From: Tubulanus polymorphus
Lineage: Eukaryota > Nemertea > Palaeonemertea > Tubulaniformes > Tubulanidae
Assembly (NCBI RefSeq): GCF_964204645.1
Contig: NC_134034.1
Span: 11,866,462-11,930,461 of the forward strand
Direction of reading: 5' to 3'
Length of the DNA: 64,000 bases
How positions within the stretch are numbered: the first letter of the stretch is position 1; the number at the start of each line of letters is the position of its first letter. Under the pieces are notes generated by a model. It saw nothing but the letters and a program-made list of their open reading frames with translations. It was not told the DNA's origin and did no database searches. A program made the translations under genes and the position numbers. Of the stretch, positions 51,459 through 61,039 are shown piece after piece.

Positions 51459-52265
51459 CTGCATTGGACCCCAGAAGACGACTTGGACGATCGCTATGGT
51501 GACGACGCCGAACGAGAACCTGCGTTCGTTCTTGCGTTCACGCGTGCTGCTTCTAGCGGCGGCGTTCAACGATATTATAGTCCCGATAGTGAACACGATA
51601 ATCGACAGCAACGCGAGTTCGTTCAAAACAAGAATCAACACCAAACTGATACGACGCGCGCCGCCCGCCTGAAAGTTGTAGCTACAAACGCCGGAGCTCG
51701 GGTAGAGGGCGATACAACCGTACCGGGTGAACGGAATCGCCGAAACGATCGCTGCGACGACGAATATCAGTGCGAGAATCGCGCCCCAAACGCGCAAACG
51801 TTTTAAATGCATTTGAAACTCGAACGGTTTATACGTGGCGAGAAAACGGATCAACGCGAGAGACGATACGATCATCGCCGATAGCAACTGGAAGAAATTA
51901 CCGGTGAACGCCATCAGGTTACACGACGCGACGCCGCCCGACCAGACGCCGCCGATCTGCGCTTTAATCAACATCGGATAGACGAACAGCGCCTGCAGGA
52001 AATCCGACGTCGACAACGCGAGTAGGTAAAACGTCGAACCGTTGCGCGATTCTTTACGCGTGCAGATTATCTTCGTCAGGATGACGATCGACAGGAAGTT
52101 GCCGATCGTCGTGAATATTCCGACCGTCGACGACACGACGAACTGAGGTTTGTTGACGTCGATTTTCAGACTGAAGTTTATCGGCGCGCATTGTTCGTCG
52201 CCGGCGCCGAGGATGGCCGCCGATGAGTTAGCCCACGCGTCGGGCTCCGCCGGTGTCGCTTCCAT
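51459..52265 (-). CDS. Prostanoid-receptor-like class A GPCR, exon 1 (N-terminus to TM6)
   Basis: Residues 1-269 of a 415-aa seven-transmembrane receptor; signals through G proteins at the plasma membrane, ligand unknown. N-glycosylation sites N13 and N30. TM1 has GN (55-56), TM2 has D88, TM3 starts at C115, which likely pairs with C194 in ECL2. The DRY position reads I139-R140-F141, so the acidic residue is missing. TM6 has FWGP (264-267). GSTFYLLAL in TM2, GVWSGG before TM3 and the YPSSGVC loop resemble prostanoid receptors, and the intron after TM6 (donor CAG|GTAGGA) fits that family. The start is the first in-frame ATG of the open region; joins 22211-22651 in phase 0. Confidence 0.9.
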
Positions 52266-52508
52266 CTTCCGAACCTTCGTCTCTCACTGCCGCCTGTCGA
52301 CGCGCGCGGTGCGAAAAAAAAGAAATTTTAAAAAGTTTTTAAAAAAATTTGGATCGAAATAACCGGAAATTGATTTAACAAAACTTAAGAATACTTTCTT
52401 ATTCTTAATACAGTTATTAATAGTAGTTTCAAATCGTTTAGAACCATCAATTGTCCAATTTATAAGCCTATCACCCAGCTTATTGGACTGCAGACTGGGG
52501 ATCTGACT

Positions 52509-52679
52509 CACAGGGGCTCGTCACGATAGCTGGGGGTCCAAAATCACAGATTTGACCCAGTATCCTAGGTACCACCTATAAAAAAAGAAAAAAGAAGATT
52601 CTTTTTTTATAGGTGGTACCTAAGATACTGGGTCAAATCTTTGATTTTGGACCCCCAGCTATCGTGACGAGCCCCAGTG
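52509..52679. mobile_element. hAT-like MITE 1 (171 bp, 8-bp TSD)
   Basis: Near-perfect palindrome with ends CACAGGGGCTCGTCACGATA and its complement (last bases CCCCAGTG). Flanked by the identical 8-bp duplication ATCTGACT at 52501-52508 and 52680-52687. The 8-bp duplication with a CAnnGGG end fits hAT. It lies about 240 bp upstream of the GPCR start codon. Confidence 0.92.
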
Positions 52680-52805
52680 ATCTGACTGGGGTTAAGTGGA
52701 AGTTGCATCTGCTTAAACTTGAAACGAAAACCTGTCTCCAACTTAAGTGAATTGAACTTCTGGTCATGTCTATATGAATCATCATCTGATTCAAATTGAC
52801 ACACT

Positions 52806-52921
52806 CACAGGGACTTGACACAAAATGATTTTGACCCCAGCATCCTAGGTACAAATATATAAAAAAATATATTTTTCTTATATATACTGGGGTCAAAATC
52901 CGTGTGTGTCAAGTCCCTGTG
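52806..52921. mobile_element. hAT-like MITE 2 (116 bp, 8-bp TSD)
   Basis: Ends CACAGGGACTTGACAC and complement GTGTCAAGTCCCTGTG. Flanked by GACACACT at 52798-52805 and 52922-52929. Internal GACCCCAGCATCCTAGGTAC resembles GACCCAGTATCCTAGGTACC of MITE 1, so the two are related subfamilies. Confidence 0.92.
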
Positions 52922-53249
52922 GACACACTTTTTTAAGTTCTACTACTTTTCTCTTAGTCTTAGTTAGGCTGTTTTAAAACTCACCACGTACCGCGGTATG
53001 ACGACTGCTGCTGCTGCTGCTGTATTATTTCTACTAAATCATCACAAAACTATGTCAACCGTGTGAGAACAATTCCATCTGTATTTCAGAATGAACGCGA
53101 AAGTTTAATACCGAGTAGTCATCCAGCATCCACTTACGCGCGCCGGCTCATTCCAGCTCGACTATCAATCAGATGTTTTGTTCATCGGGGAAGTCCACGC
53201 GGACGCAAACCAGGAAGTAAACAAACCGCAGCCAATCAGCGATCTACGG

Positions 53250-53330
53250 TAGCGCCATAGGCGTCACGGCAGCTCGTTAGGCGTTTTAGGCCTCCATCAG
53301 GTTCGAGTCCCATTGCGAGACGGGATAATT
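53250..53330 (+). mobile_element. possible tRNA-like or SINE head fragment
   Basis: GGTTCGAGTCC is an exact match to the polymerase III B-box consensus, preceded about 35 bp upstream by CGGCAGCTCGTTAGG, a weak A-box-like sequence. The T-arm does not pair well, so it is not a functional tRNA gene. Confidence 0.3.
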
Positions 53331-54702
53331 CTTTTAAAATTATTTGCTTCGAAACGTACTTAAGATAATACTCTTGAAACCAGTTGAAATTAATAGCCTT
53401 TCGAAAACAATGAAAACATCATTCAAATATTTCACTGTGTAGTCACCACAGATGATAGCAAAATAGACACAAATCGAAATCAAATACCAAATCATTATCC
53501 TTATATTGTTTTATTCTATCTTATAGGTAGCTTTCGTTTTTATTTAAATGTGACATGCAATTCAGTTGATATTTCCTATTTTCAGTGTCCAAGCGCGACA
53601 AAAAAAAAACACTTTTTCTTGGAAAAATTTCTACGGCAAAAATCCAAGTTCTAAAAAAGCAATTTTTGCAGTTTAAAATGTAGGTTTTTAACTATACATG
53701 CTATAACAACAATCATATATATATATATATTTATAACTAAATACATAAATCTTACATATAAACCGGATTTTAGTAGACTTTTAAACGTTTTAAACCGGGT
53801 TTTTTTTTCAATCTTAACTTTTGATGCGTCATCATCAAATTCCGGCTGAACTCTAAATGCACTATACACGTTCATATATATAACCCATAAACAATGATTT
53901 GAAATAAGCAGGAATCAATCTCTAAGCCATCTATTTTGCCTATGCACATCATAGACCCTTCAACGAGTGAAGGTTGAAATTTGAGATAAGCCCATTTTAG
54001 TTTGATAGGCAGTCTTACAACTTAAGTCTAAGCTCATCATTTTGGTTCTATAAACAATCTTACAACTCAAGACCAGTCTAAGCCTATTTTGGTTCCATAG
54101 CCAATCTTACAACTTAAGACCAGTCTGAGCTCATCATTTTGGTTCTATAGACAATGTAACATCTTAAGACCAGTGTAAGCTCATTTAGGTTCTATCGCCA
54201 ATCTTACAACTTAAGACCAGTCTAAGCTGATTTTAGTTCTATAGCCTATTTAACAACTCATTTTGTTGGTCCTATGGCTGATCGAACAACATCGAAGGCC
54301 ATTTTTGGAATTCCATCCCATTGTGCTACTGAATCTTAGAATAAATTCAATATCAGTTGATTTAATATAAGCCCCTCTCAAGCTAAAACCGACCCCTGCA
54401 AACATCTAGTGATTTGGAATCAGACCACAAATAAACCTCATTGAAGCCATTAAGTTTTCTAGAAGGATCTTAGGAAGCTAATAAGCGCCGATTTCAATCT
54501 CAATATCACCGGACTAAGTCACCAGAGAGATCACTGATCCAAACATTTCAATATCGGAAAACAATCCCAGTCAATTCATATATGTGGAACTTTTAGGACT
54601 ATGGGTTACGGGCAAGCGAATTGTTGACCTCAATTTTAGTCATTTACAAAATAAAAGCAATTTTTACATAAATAGATTTTATACACATATAGACACATAC
54701 AT

Positions 54703-54741
<39 letters not shown>

Positions 54742-55125
54742 GCTGAGCTATGATAATATTAATATTAATAACAGTAATTATATTCATACAGTATTATTAT
54801 CAACTGGCATAATAATTAGTTAGACTACTATGTGTATAGTCGTCATAGAAGGCATAAAATATTAATTTCGGTTTCCTTCATGAATTTTAGCACAATTCAA
54901 TTTTCGAACAGCTTTCATAATTTGCTTCGCATTAACTATCGAAATTTTGAGACTATGACTCTGAGAGACCCATATCTCTCACTTCCTCGTCTACAAGTAA
55001 CAATACTCAAACAATTACGCGTAATCATAATAATTCTACTCTTAATAAACAGCTGCTCAAGATCTTACTCTCAAACTCAGTCTGTAAGACTCTTCTCTTG
55101 GTTCTCTTGACGCCCTTTAGATCGA
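53331..55125. other. intergenic between GPCR and BEN gene
   Basis: No gene seen. AT-rich. 53995-54265 is an inverted array of the 47-bp family (ACTTAAGACCAGTCTAAGC). An (AT)n/(AC)n microsatellite lies at 54690-54736. The 3'UTR of the BEN gene is expected here, but no poly(A) signal was assigned. Confidence 0.6.
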
Positions 55126-58100
55126 TTACTGATTATTCTTCAACTCGTCCCCCCCAGCGCCCCCGCCCCCGCCCGAACCCCCGCTGCTGCTGTTATTCAT
55201 CAGTTTTAATATGGACATATGTTGCACCGAGTAACCGGGAACGTTGACCAGTTCTTTCGGTACAACGCGAGCTCCCGCGACGGCGTGCGCGGCAGACGAC
55301 GACGACGAACCCGTCTGCTGCGTCGTCGAGTGACCTTGACTGTGTTGTTTACGCAGTAGCAGACGCCGCGCTTGAACGCATTTATCGGTGGCCGCGGCGT
55401 TTAATAAACTCTCACGAACATCGGGGAAGTTTTCACGCACGAACGCTACACAAATATAAAATACCAATTAGATGATGTCATAGGAGGAATCAACGGAGGT
55501 AGACAACATGGAAGCACCCATTAATTTAGTAAATCGATTATATCATAGGGTGAATCGACAGAGGTAATCAACTTTTCTGGAAGCATCTATTTAGTAAATT
55601 GATGATGTCATACGGGGAATCTAAGGACGCAGACGACTTTTCTGGAAGCACCCATTAATTTAGTAAATCGATTATATCATAGGGGGAATCGACAGAGGTA
55701 ACCAACTTTTCTGGAAGCATCTATTTAGTAAATTGATGATGTCATACGGGGAATCTAAGGACGCAGACGACTTTTCTGGAAACACCCATTGATTTAGCAA
55801 AATCGATGATGTCATAGGGGGATTTTTATGGAGGCAGTTGTATTTTCTGGAAGCGTCCATTGAAGAACGTACCTTTTATTGCGCTCATGATCAGCGGGTC
55901 GAGTTTTTTCTTGATTTTACCCTCGCCGGTTAACGACGATTCGGCCAGCGTCAGATTATCGTAGAATATATCCATCAGATAGCGTAAAACGGCGGTGGCG
56001 CTTCCTTTACCCTTCCTCAGACTGTTCTCTAACTCGTTGCGCGGTAAGTGAATATCATACTCTGAATGAAGCCTCACCTGAAAATTAAAACAACAACAGA
56101 TATAGGTTATATAGCAGGGGAATTGTGCGGCCAGATTCACAAAAAGGTTTCACTCTTAAATCGATTTAATTTCTTCATTAATTCAGTTCATCTTAAATCG
56201 ATTAAGGCCTTAATCCTTTTTGTGAAACTGCAGGGTTTCCAGTGGTAAGGCCAGGGTAAAAAGAAGTACTTTTTCGGCAATTTTAGGGACTTTTTGACTC
56301 GGGAAGAAGTACTTTCCAGAAAAATGAGGTCATACATTTCAGGGTAATTTTTCAATCTTACTGATAATTGAATTACCAGACCTGGCCCTGAGTAAGAAAA
56401 TACTTCAACAGTCGAATTCGCGACAAAATTGCGCGCAAAGATACGTAAAAACCAAATTTAGAAGGACTTTTTTATCAAAAGGAAGGACTTAGAGTCAAAA
56501 AGGCGGACAAAGATAATGTTTGTCCAAACTTTTTCCATAAGAAGGACAAAGAAGGATTTGGAAGGATCGCTGGAAACCATGAACTGGGCCCTGGAGGCGA
56601 TGCCAGTTGAGAGGATTATTTGCGGGAGGGGTATGCCAGTTCAGGGGTATGTTCACAGGAGGGGATGCCAGTTCAGGGGTATATACACAGTAGGGGATCC
56701 CAGGTATGGACGCGGGTTCAGATTCAGGGGATTCAGTTTTTCAGGGGTAATGTACGCAAGAAAAGGAAGGCGAGGAATCGAGAGATTTGTTCGAACCACG
56801 CATGAGTTTAGACGCCGCTCAAGTTTAGTTTCTGGACTGACCTTTTCGGATTTGATCACCTTGCCGCCGATGTCAGTTGCCGACGACGACGATGATGACG
56901 TGATCGGAGTCGTTTCTATTTGAAGAGCGAGATGAGGATCGGTTGACTCCGACGGCGTTGTCGGTACCGATATCGTCAGAGGAGAAATCGGTATCTGAAC
57001 CTGTCGTCAAAATTACATTAAATACGATTAAAACCCGTTGATGAAACACTCCCTAGTAGGCGTTATGATAAAAGAAAATCCATAACTCGGGAAATAAAAT
57101 GCAGTCCATTTCGAATATTTCTTACTACAGTGGACTCTGCTTAAAGCAGGACTGGTTTATTCGGTAATCCGTTCAAACCAGTAGAATAATGAAAATATTT
57201 TCTGTCCTCAATGCGAGAAAATCTGAAAATCTTTACCGGTTAGTTGTCGAATAAACACTATAATCCGTGTAAACTGTTGATAAATGAAGAAATCCCACAC
57301 TTCGAATTTGAAATTATACTATCAAATTTATTATTACGAAACCACAACGTTTCGGCTGTTGACTGACAGCCATCATCAGGGGGCATGACCAGAAAAACAA
57401 TGCTTTGTAACTTGTTTTTCTGGTCATTCCACCTGATGATGGCTGTCAGTCAACAGCCGAAACGTTGTGGTTTCGTAATAATAAATTTGATAGTATAATT
57501 TCAAATTCGAAGTGTGGGATTTCTTCATTTATCTATACCGGTATTTGCCTGGTAACAAACATTCTGCCGGAGCTGGGGCTATCCCTATATATGGGCGCAG
57601 TCTACTGTAGAACATAGTAATGGTAGTATTCCTGAAGATGACTATCTATTAGGATATAGTCAAAACATTGAAAATTGGATATAGTCGAAACAGTGAATAT
57701 GAACAATACCTTCAAGGAAACTTATTAAGACCCTTTTTTCCTCCTGAGTCAGGAATTTTCGTTTATATCCTCATAAAAGTTCAACTGAATATCTATTTAC
57801 ATTTCGAGTGTTGATCGAAAGTTGTTTCAGGCTAGTAATGGATGGATAAGTGAAATAGCGACTTTTGTAATTGTAATTGTCGCTGTGGTGTAAATCTGAT
57901 GGCAAATGATAACCAACATTAAACGTTGATGATAAGTACCTGCACTTGGTACGGTTGAACTGCCGATTGTTTGATGACGGTAGTTGGCGTGGCGTGCGGC
58001 GTTGAACTGGTCGCTGCTGCTGCTGATGATGATGGCGTAGACGGTGGCAGTGGCGGTGTGGTATTACCGTGCGGTGGCGGTGACGACTGCGTACCGTGCG

Positions 58101-61039
58101 TCACCTGCACCAGTGTCAGCAGACGGCGCATGTACGCGGTAATCTCTGGCGTCGGAAGAACTAGAAAAATAAACCACATTCATACAGTAAAACTACGAGT
58201 GATCTTTAGTCTTAAGACTGGTCCTAACTTGTTAGATTGACTAGAGGACTAAAATGGTCTTAGGGCTAAGAATTGGACGGTAGGGACTTGTGCCCGGTCC
58301 GGTGTAGTCTGTTTAACTTACGTTCAGCGTACATTTTGCGCAGCGTCTCCAGTTCGAGCTGTTTCGCTCGCAGCATTCCTAACAGTTCCGTAATCAGCTG
58401 CTCTTTCACCTGGCAACCGTCGCAATTATTGCGCAACAGATTCGGCAACACGCCTCCGTTAGTCGACGGCGCGGACGTCGCCGTAGCGACCGCTGCCTGC
58501 GCCGGTTGAGTGTTGCCGAGGTTGGTCATGCTCGACGCGAGCGCCGCCAGCGTGTTGAAGCTGCTCAGGTTGTTAGTAGCGGCTGCAGCAGTGAGACCGG
58601 AGTGATGAGGATGCTGCGTGGTAACCGCCGCCGGGTAGGCGACCACGTGCGTGTCCGACAACGAGGCCAACGAGGTCATCACGTTCTGTACTGTGGTCGC
58701 GTTCCTGAGAAAATAAAATTCACAATTAAAACGTCGCGCTGTAACGAAATCGAAACAAGTCAATTATGGACAACATGACTTTCAATGAAATCCTGTAAAA
58801 CATCACTGTGACTTTCACCTAATGTTCCAGGGGCCGGTTTTAGAGACTGGTATTATCTTTTACCCAGCGGTTAATGCAGCTGAAAATGAATTGAGTTAGC
58901 GCCTGGGTTAAAGACAATACCAGTTTATAAAACTGCTCCTGAGTTTCAGTAAACTAAGCAAACATCTAAATAATTGACTAGTGTCATAGGGGAGGCAGTT
59001 ATCTTTTCCATAAGAATATAGGGAGCAAATTACCGGGTAATGATGTCATAGGGGGATGCAGGGAAACAGCCATTTTTCCTGTTGAATGGATGTACGGAGC
59101 AAAATAATGATGTCATAGGGGGATTCAAGGAGGTAGTTATTTTTTCCGTAAGGATATATAGTAAGCAATTCAATGATGTCATAGGGGGAATGGAACCGAG
59201 TACTTACAGGGTGGATTGTAAATGCTGATTTGTTTTATGATGCTGTGTTGAACCGGCCGCCGCGGCAACCGTCAGCGGTATATTGTACTTGGTCGCTATC
59301 GTAACGGCCGGGTCGTGATAGACCAGGCGTTGACGTTTCGGTTCCGGCTCACCGGGGGCGCCGCTGTCGCCTTGACCTCGATGGTGCGAGATCGTCGTAT
59401 TTATGGTCGGTACTCGAATACTCATATCTTGCGGTTGAACGGAGGAAGAGGACGACATGTTACTGGTAGACGGTAGCCTCATTCCGGTGTTACTGAAATC
59501 TGTTGAGTCTGTCAATCAAAATACAATCAGTTTTAAAAGTAGAGACTAAACGCTTGCAGTGCATCTACACCGCAGTGCGGTGTATAAATCGGCGATGGAC
59601 TTCGCTAGTACAGCGCACTGCGGTGTATGAATGCTATTAGTTCTCTATTGAAAGATGGCAGCACCTGTTTAACAGAGTGAATAGTAACTAACAATACACC
59701 GCACCGCGGTGTAGGTGCACTAGTGGTATGCCCGTTATTCACTGGGGTGGAATTTTTGAAATTTTCAAATTATCCCAAGCTCTTTTACAAAATCAATTAA
59801 TCCGCACCGAAAGAGTTAAACTCAAGATAAATATTGCAACAAGTTCCATTGAAATTGAAAAATTTGAACTGACATTATTTGTGATTTGAAAATATTTTGG
59901 GTTATTGAATCCGACTTCATTGTCGTACTGCACATTAACTAAATCCTCACTTGCAATAAGTGGAATCCCCTATTGCAGCAGTAGCTGATGTCCTACAGCA
60001 CACTAGCGACATCTAGTGGATCCTCGCTTGCTGTAGTCGAGTCCATGTTTTAGACTTACTTGTTAGAGGTTTATGTGCGTGCGGAGGCGATGAGTCCGGA
60101 CTTTGTAACGCTCCGTAAATTACTTCCAGCGCTTTTGGTTCTAATTTCATTCCTTGTTCTTCGTCCGACAAATCGCTGTTTACCTCATTCTCATCATCTT
60201 CACCGTCGTTATTATTATTATCGTGATTATCAGTATTATTATTATTAATTGAAGTACTTATATGCTCTTGACGACTTGGGCCTGAAATAAGGAAAAATAA
60301 ATAGAATGTCCTGCAAAGAAATTCTTCTTTTTCATTAGAAGAAACTCCATTATTTACTGCCCACATTTCAATAGAATTTCAACTTCTTCCAAATTATGAT
60401 TCATAACTGAATTAGGCGGATTCTTTAATATTCAATACTAGACTTATTCGAAGAGGCATCTAATTACCTCTAGGCTTATTGATTAATTACTGGAAATCCT
60501 GTTAATTAGTCTGTTAATTAGCAATCATGTTAGTTAACAAAACTGTTAATTAGGCCCACTGGTAGTAGGTTAATTCACATGCTTAACTAATGATTTTTGG
60601 GCTTAATCGCACTACTTCTATTGCTAATTATTCAATTAGCCTAATTAGTTATCATTTTAAATGTTTTCTGAGTAGTTAGCAATTCAACTTGATTCAAATG
60701 TAATTAACTATAAAATTCAATTTAATTATCCCGTCAGTCGGCGCCTAATTAGAAATTTAATTTAATTTATGTAGATGAGATCAACCAATTTCCCCTTTCG
60801 CTACCCCCAGGTCTTTATTTAATCAATCATATTATTACCAGAAAGACTAATTAGGCCATGTGTACAGGGAGCCAATGTTTTTGTTTACATGTTTATTGGA
60901 CGTGCTTGTAATTACGATATGCTCCCCGTCCCTTCCTTGGGCTTTCTCTCAACTCAGTTTCACAGCAGCCTCTGAAATCTTTCAAATGTCAAACAGTAAA
61001 CGGGCACTTACCGACGTTTTTGGGCATGTTATGCGCCAT
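55126..61039 (-). CDS. BEN-domain coiled-coil nuclear protein (612 aa)
   Basis: Likely nuclear DNA- or chromatin-binding regulator. Eight exons, phases all consistent: 61012-61039, 60060-60281, 59208-59508, 58322-58704, 57940-58160, 56842-57000, 55873-56077, 55126-55445. Order: Asn/Asp/Glu-rich acidic N-terminus (about 20-50); Ser-rich part with PKRQRL, a possible nuclear signal (140-145); Ala/Thr-rich linker; coiled coil (about 279-312, VKEQLITELLGMLRAKQLEL); Pro/Ser-rich linker; BEN domain at about 440-540 (HLPRNELENSL, VLRYLMDIFYDNLTLAESSL, KKKLDPLIMSAIKAFVRENF, CVQARRLLLRK); Gly-rich tail. The spacing LRxLMDxFxDxxTL...LTG...KLDP...I..FV...FP is the BEN fold, closest by eye to NACC1-type domains, but no BTB domain is present. 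Exon 1 (9 codons) is the least certain; the start there is the ATG at 61039. Confidence 0.88.
55446..55872. repeat. BEN gene last intron: GATGATGTCATAGGGG repeats
   Basis: Five to six copies of a unit of about 70 bp containing AATTGATGATGTCATAGGGG, a (GA)GGCAG-like segment and TTTTCTGGAAGCA. The same motif occurs at 7570-7760, 21590, 22049 and 58970-59195. Confidence 0.85.
56231..56593. mobile_element. hAT-like element in BEN intron 6
   Basis: Starts CAGGGTTTCCAGTGG and ends CTGGAAACC...GGGCCCTG. The interior is rich in GAAGGACTT repeats. No target duplication recognised. Followed at 56600-56715 by about four copies of a 28-bp unit (GATGCCAGTTCAGGGGTAT). Confidence 0.5.
57279..57533. mobile_element. 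255-bp foldback with two hammerhead-like cores (BEN intron 5)
   Basis: Almost perfect inverted arms of about 115 bp (GATAAATGAAGAAATCCCAC and complement). Plus-strand core CTGATGA (57433-57439), hairpin GGCTGT/ACAGCC, GAAAC (57459-57463). Minus-strand core CTGATGA (57373-57379) to GAAAC (57349-57353). A short GATGACTAT/ATAGTCAAAAC relative follows at 57635-57667. Confidence 0.82.
58828..58941. mobile_element. 114-bp foldback MITE in BEN intron 3
   Basis: Ends CAGGGGCCGGTTTTAGAGAC and ...AAAACTGCTCCTG, with CTGGTATTATCTTTTACCC and GGGTTAAAGACAATACCAG arms. Central GCTGAAAATGAATTGAG resembles the centre of 13314-13427. Same length as that element but different arms. Confidence 0.65.
58970..59195. 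repeat. BEN intron 3: GATGATGTCATAGGGG repeats
   Basis: Four copies spaced about 65 bp (AATGATGTCATAGGGGGAT, with TTTTTCCGTAAGGATAT spacers), just downstream of the exon 3 donor in gene sense. Confidence 0.85.
59550..59815 (+). mobile_element. piggyBac-like MITE, copy C (BEN intron 2)
   Basis: 266 bp, right flank TTAA (59816-59819), left flank CTAA. Internal ACACCGCAGTGCGGTGT and CGCACTGCGGTGT palindromes match 36502-36789. Terminal CCCTTT/AAAGGG decayed (CGCTTG, AAAGAG). Confidence 0.8.
60455..60860. promoter_or_regulatory. cluster of TAATTA homeodomain-type sites (BEN intron 1)
   Basis: Eleven TAATTA hexamers in about 400 bp (near 60461, 60484, 60503, 60515, 60547, 60625, 60642, 60702, 60723, 60746, 60847), many as TTAATTAG. 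TAATTA is the palindromic core bound by paired-like and Antp-type homeodomains. It lies just downstream of the first exon. An enhancer role is inference; AT-rich drift is the alternative. Confidence 0.4.

Noticed and set aside
51483-51806. 107-codon plus frame antisense to the GPCR
   Set aside because: Shadow of receptor exon 1 caused by its GC-rich codons.
53250-53330. tRNA gene
   Set aside because: B-box matches but acceptor, D and T stems do not pair; kept only as a possible SINE fragment.
56516-56923. 135-codon plus frame over the BEN gene
   Set aside because: Runs through a hAT-like element and a 28-bp repeat and is antisense to a well-supported BEN exon (56842-57000).
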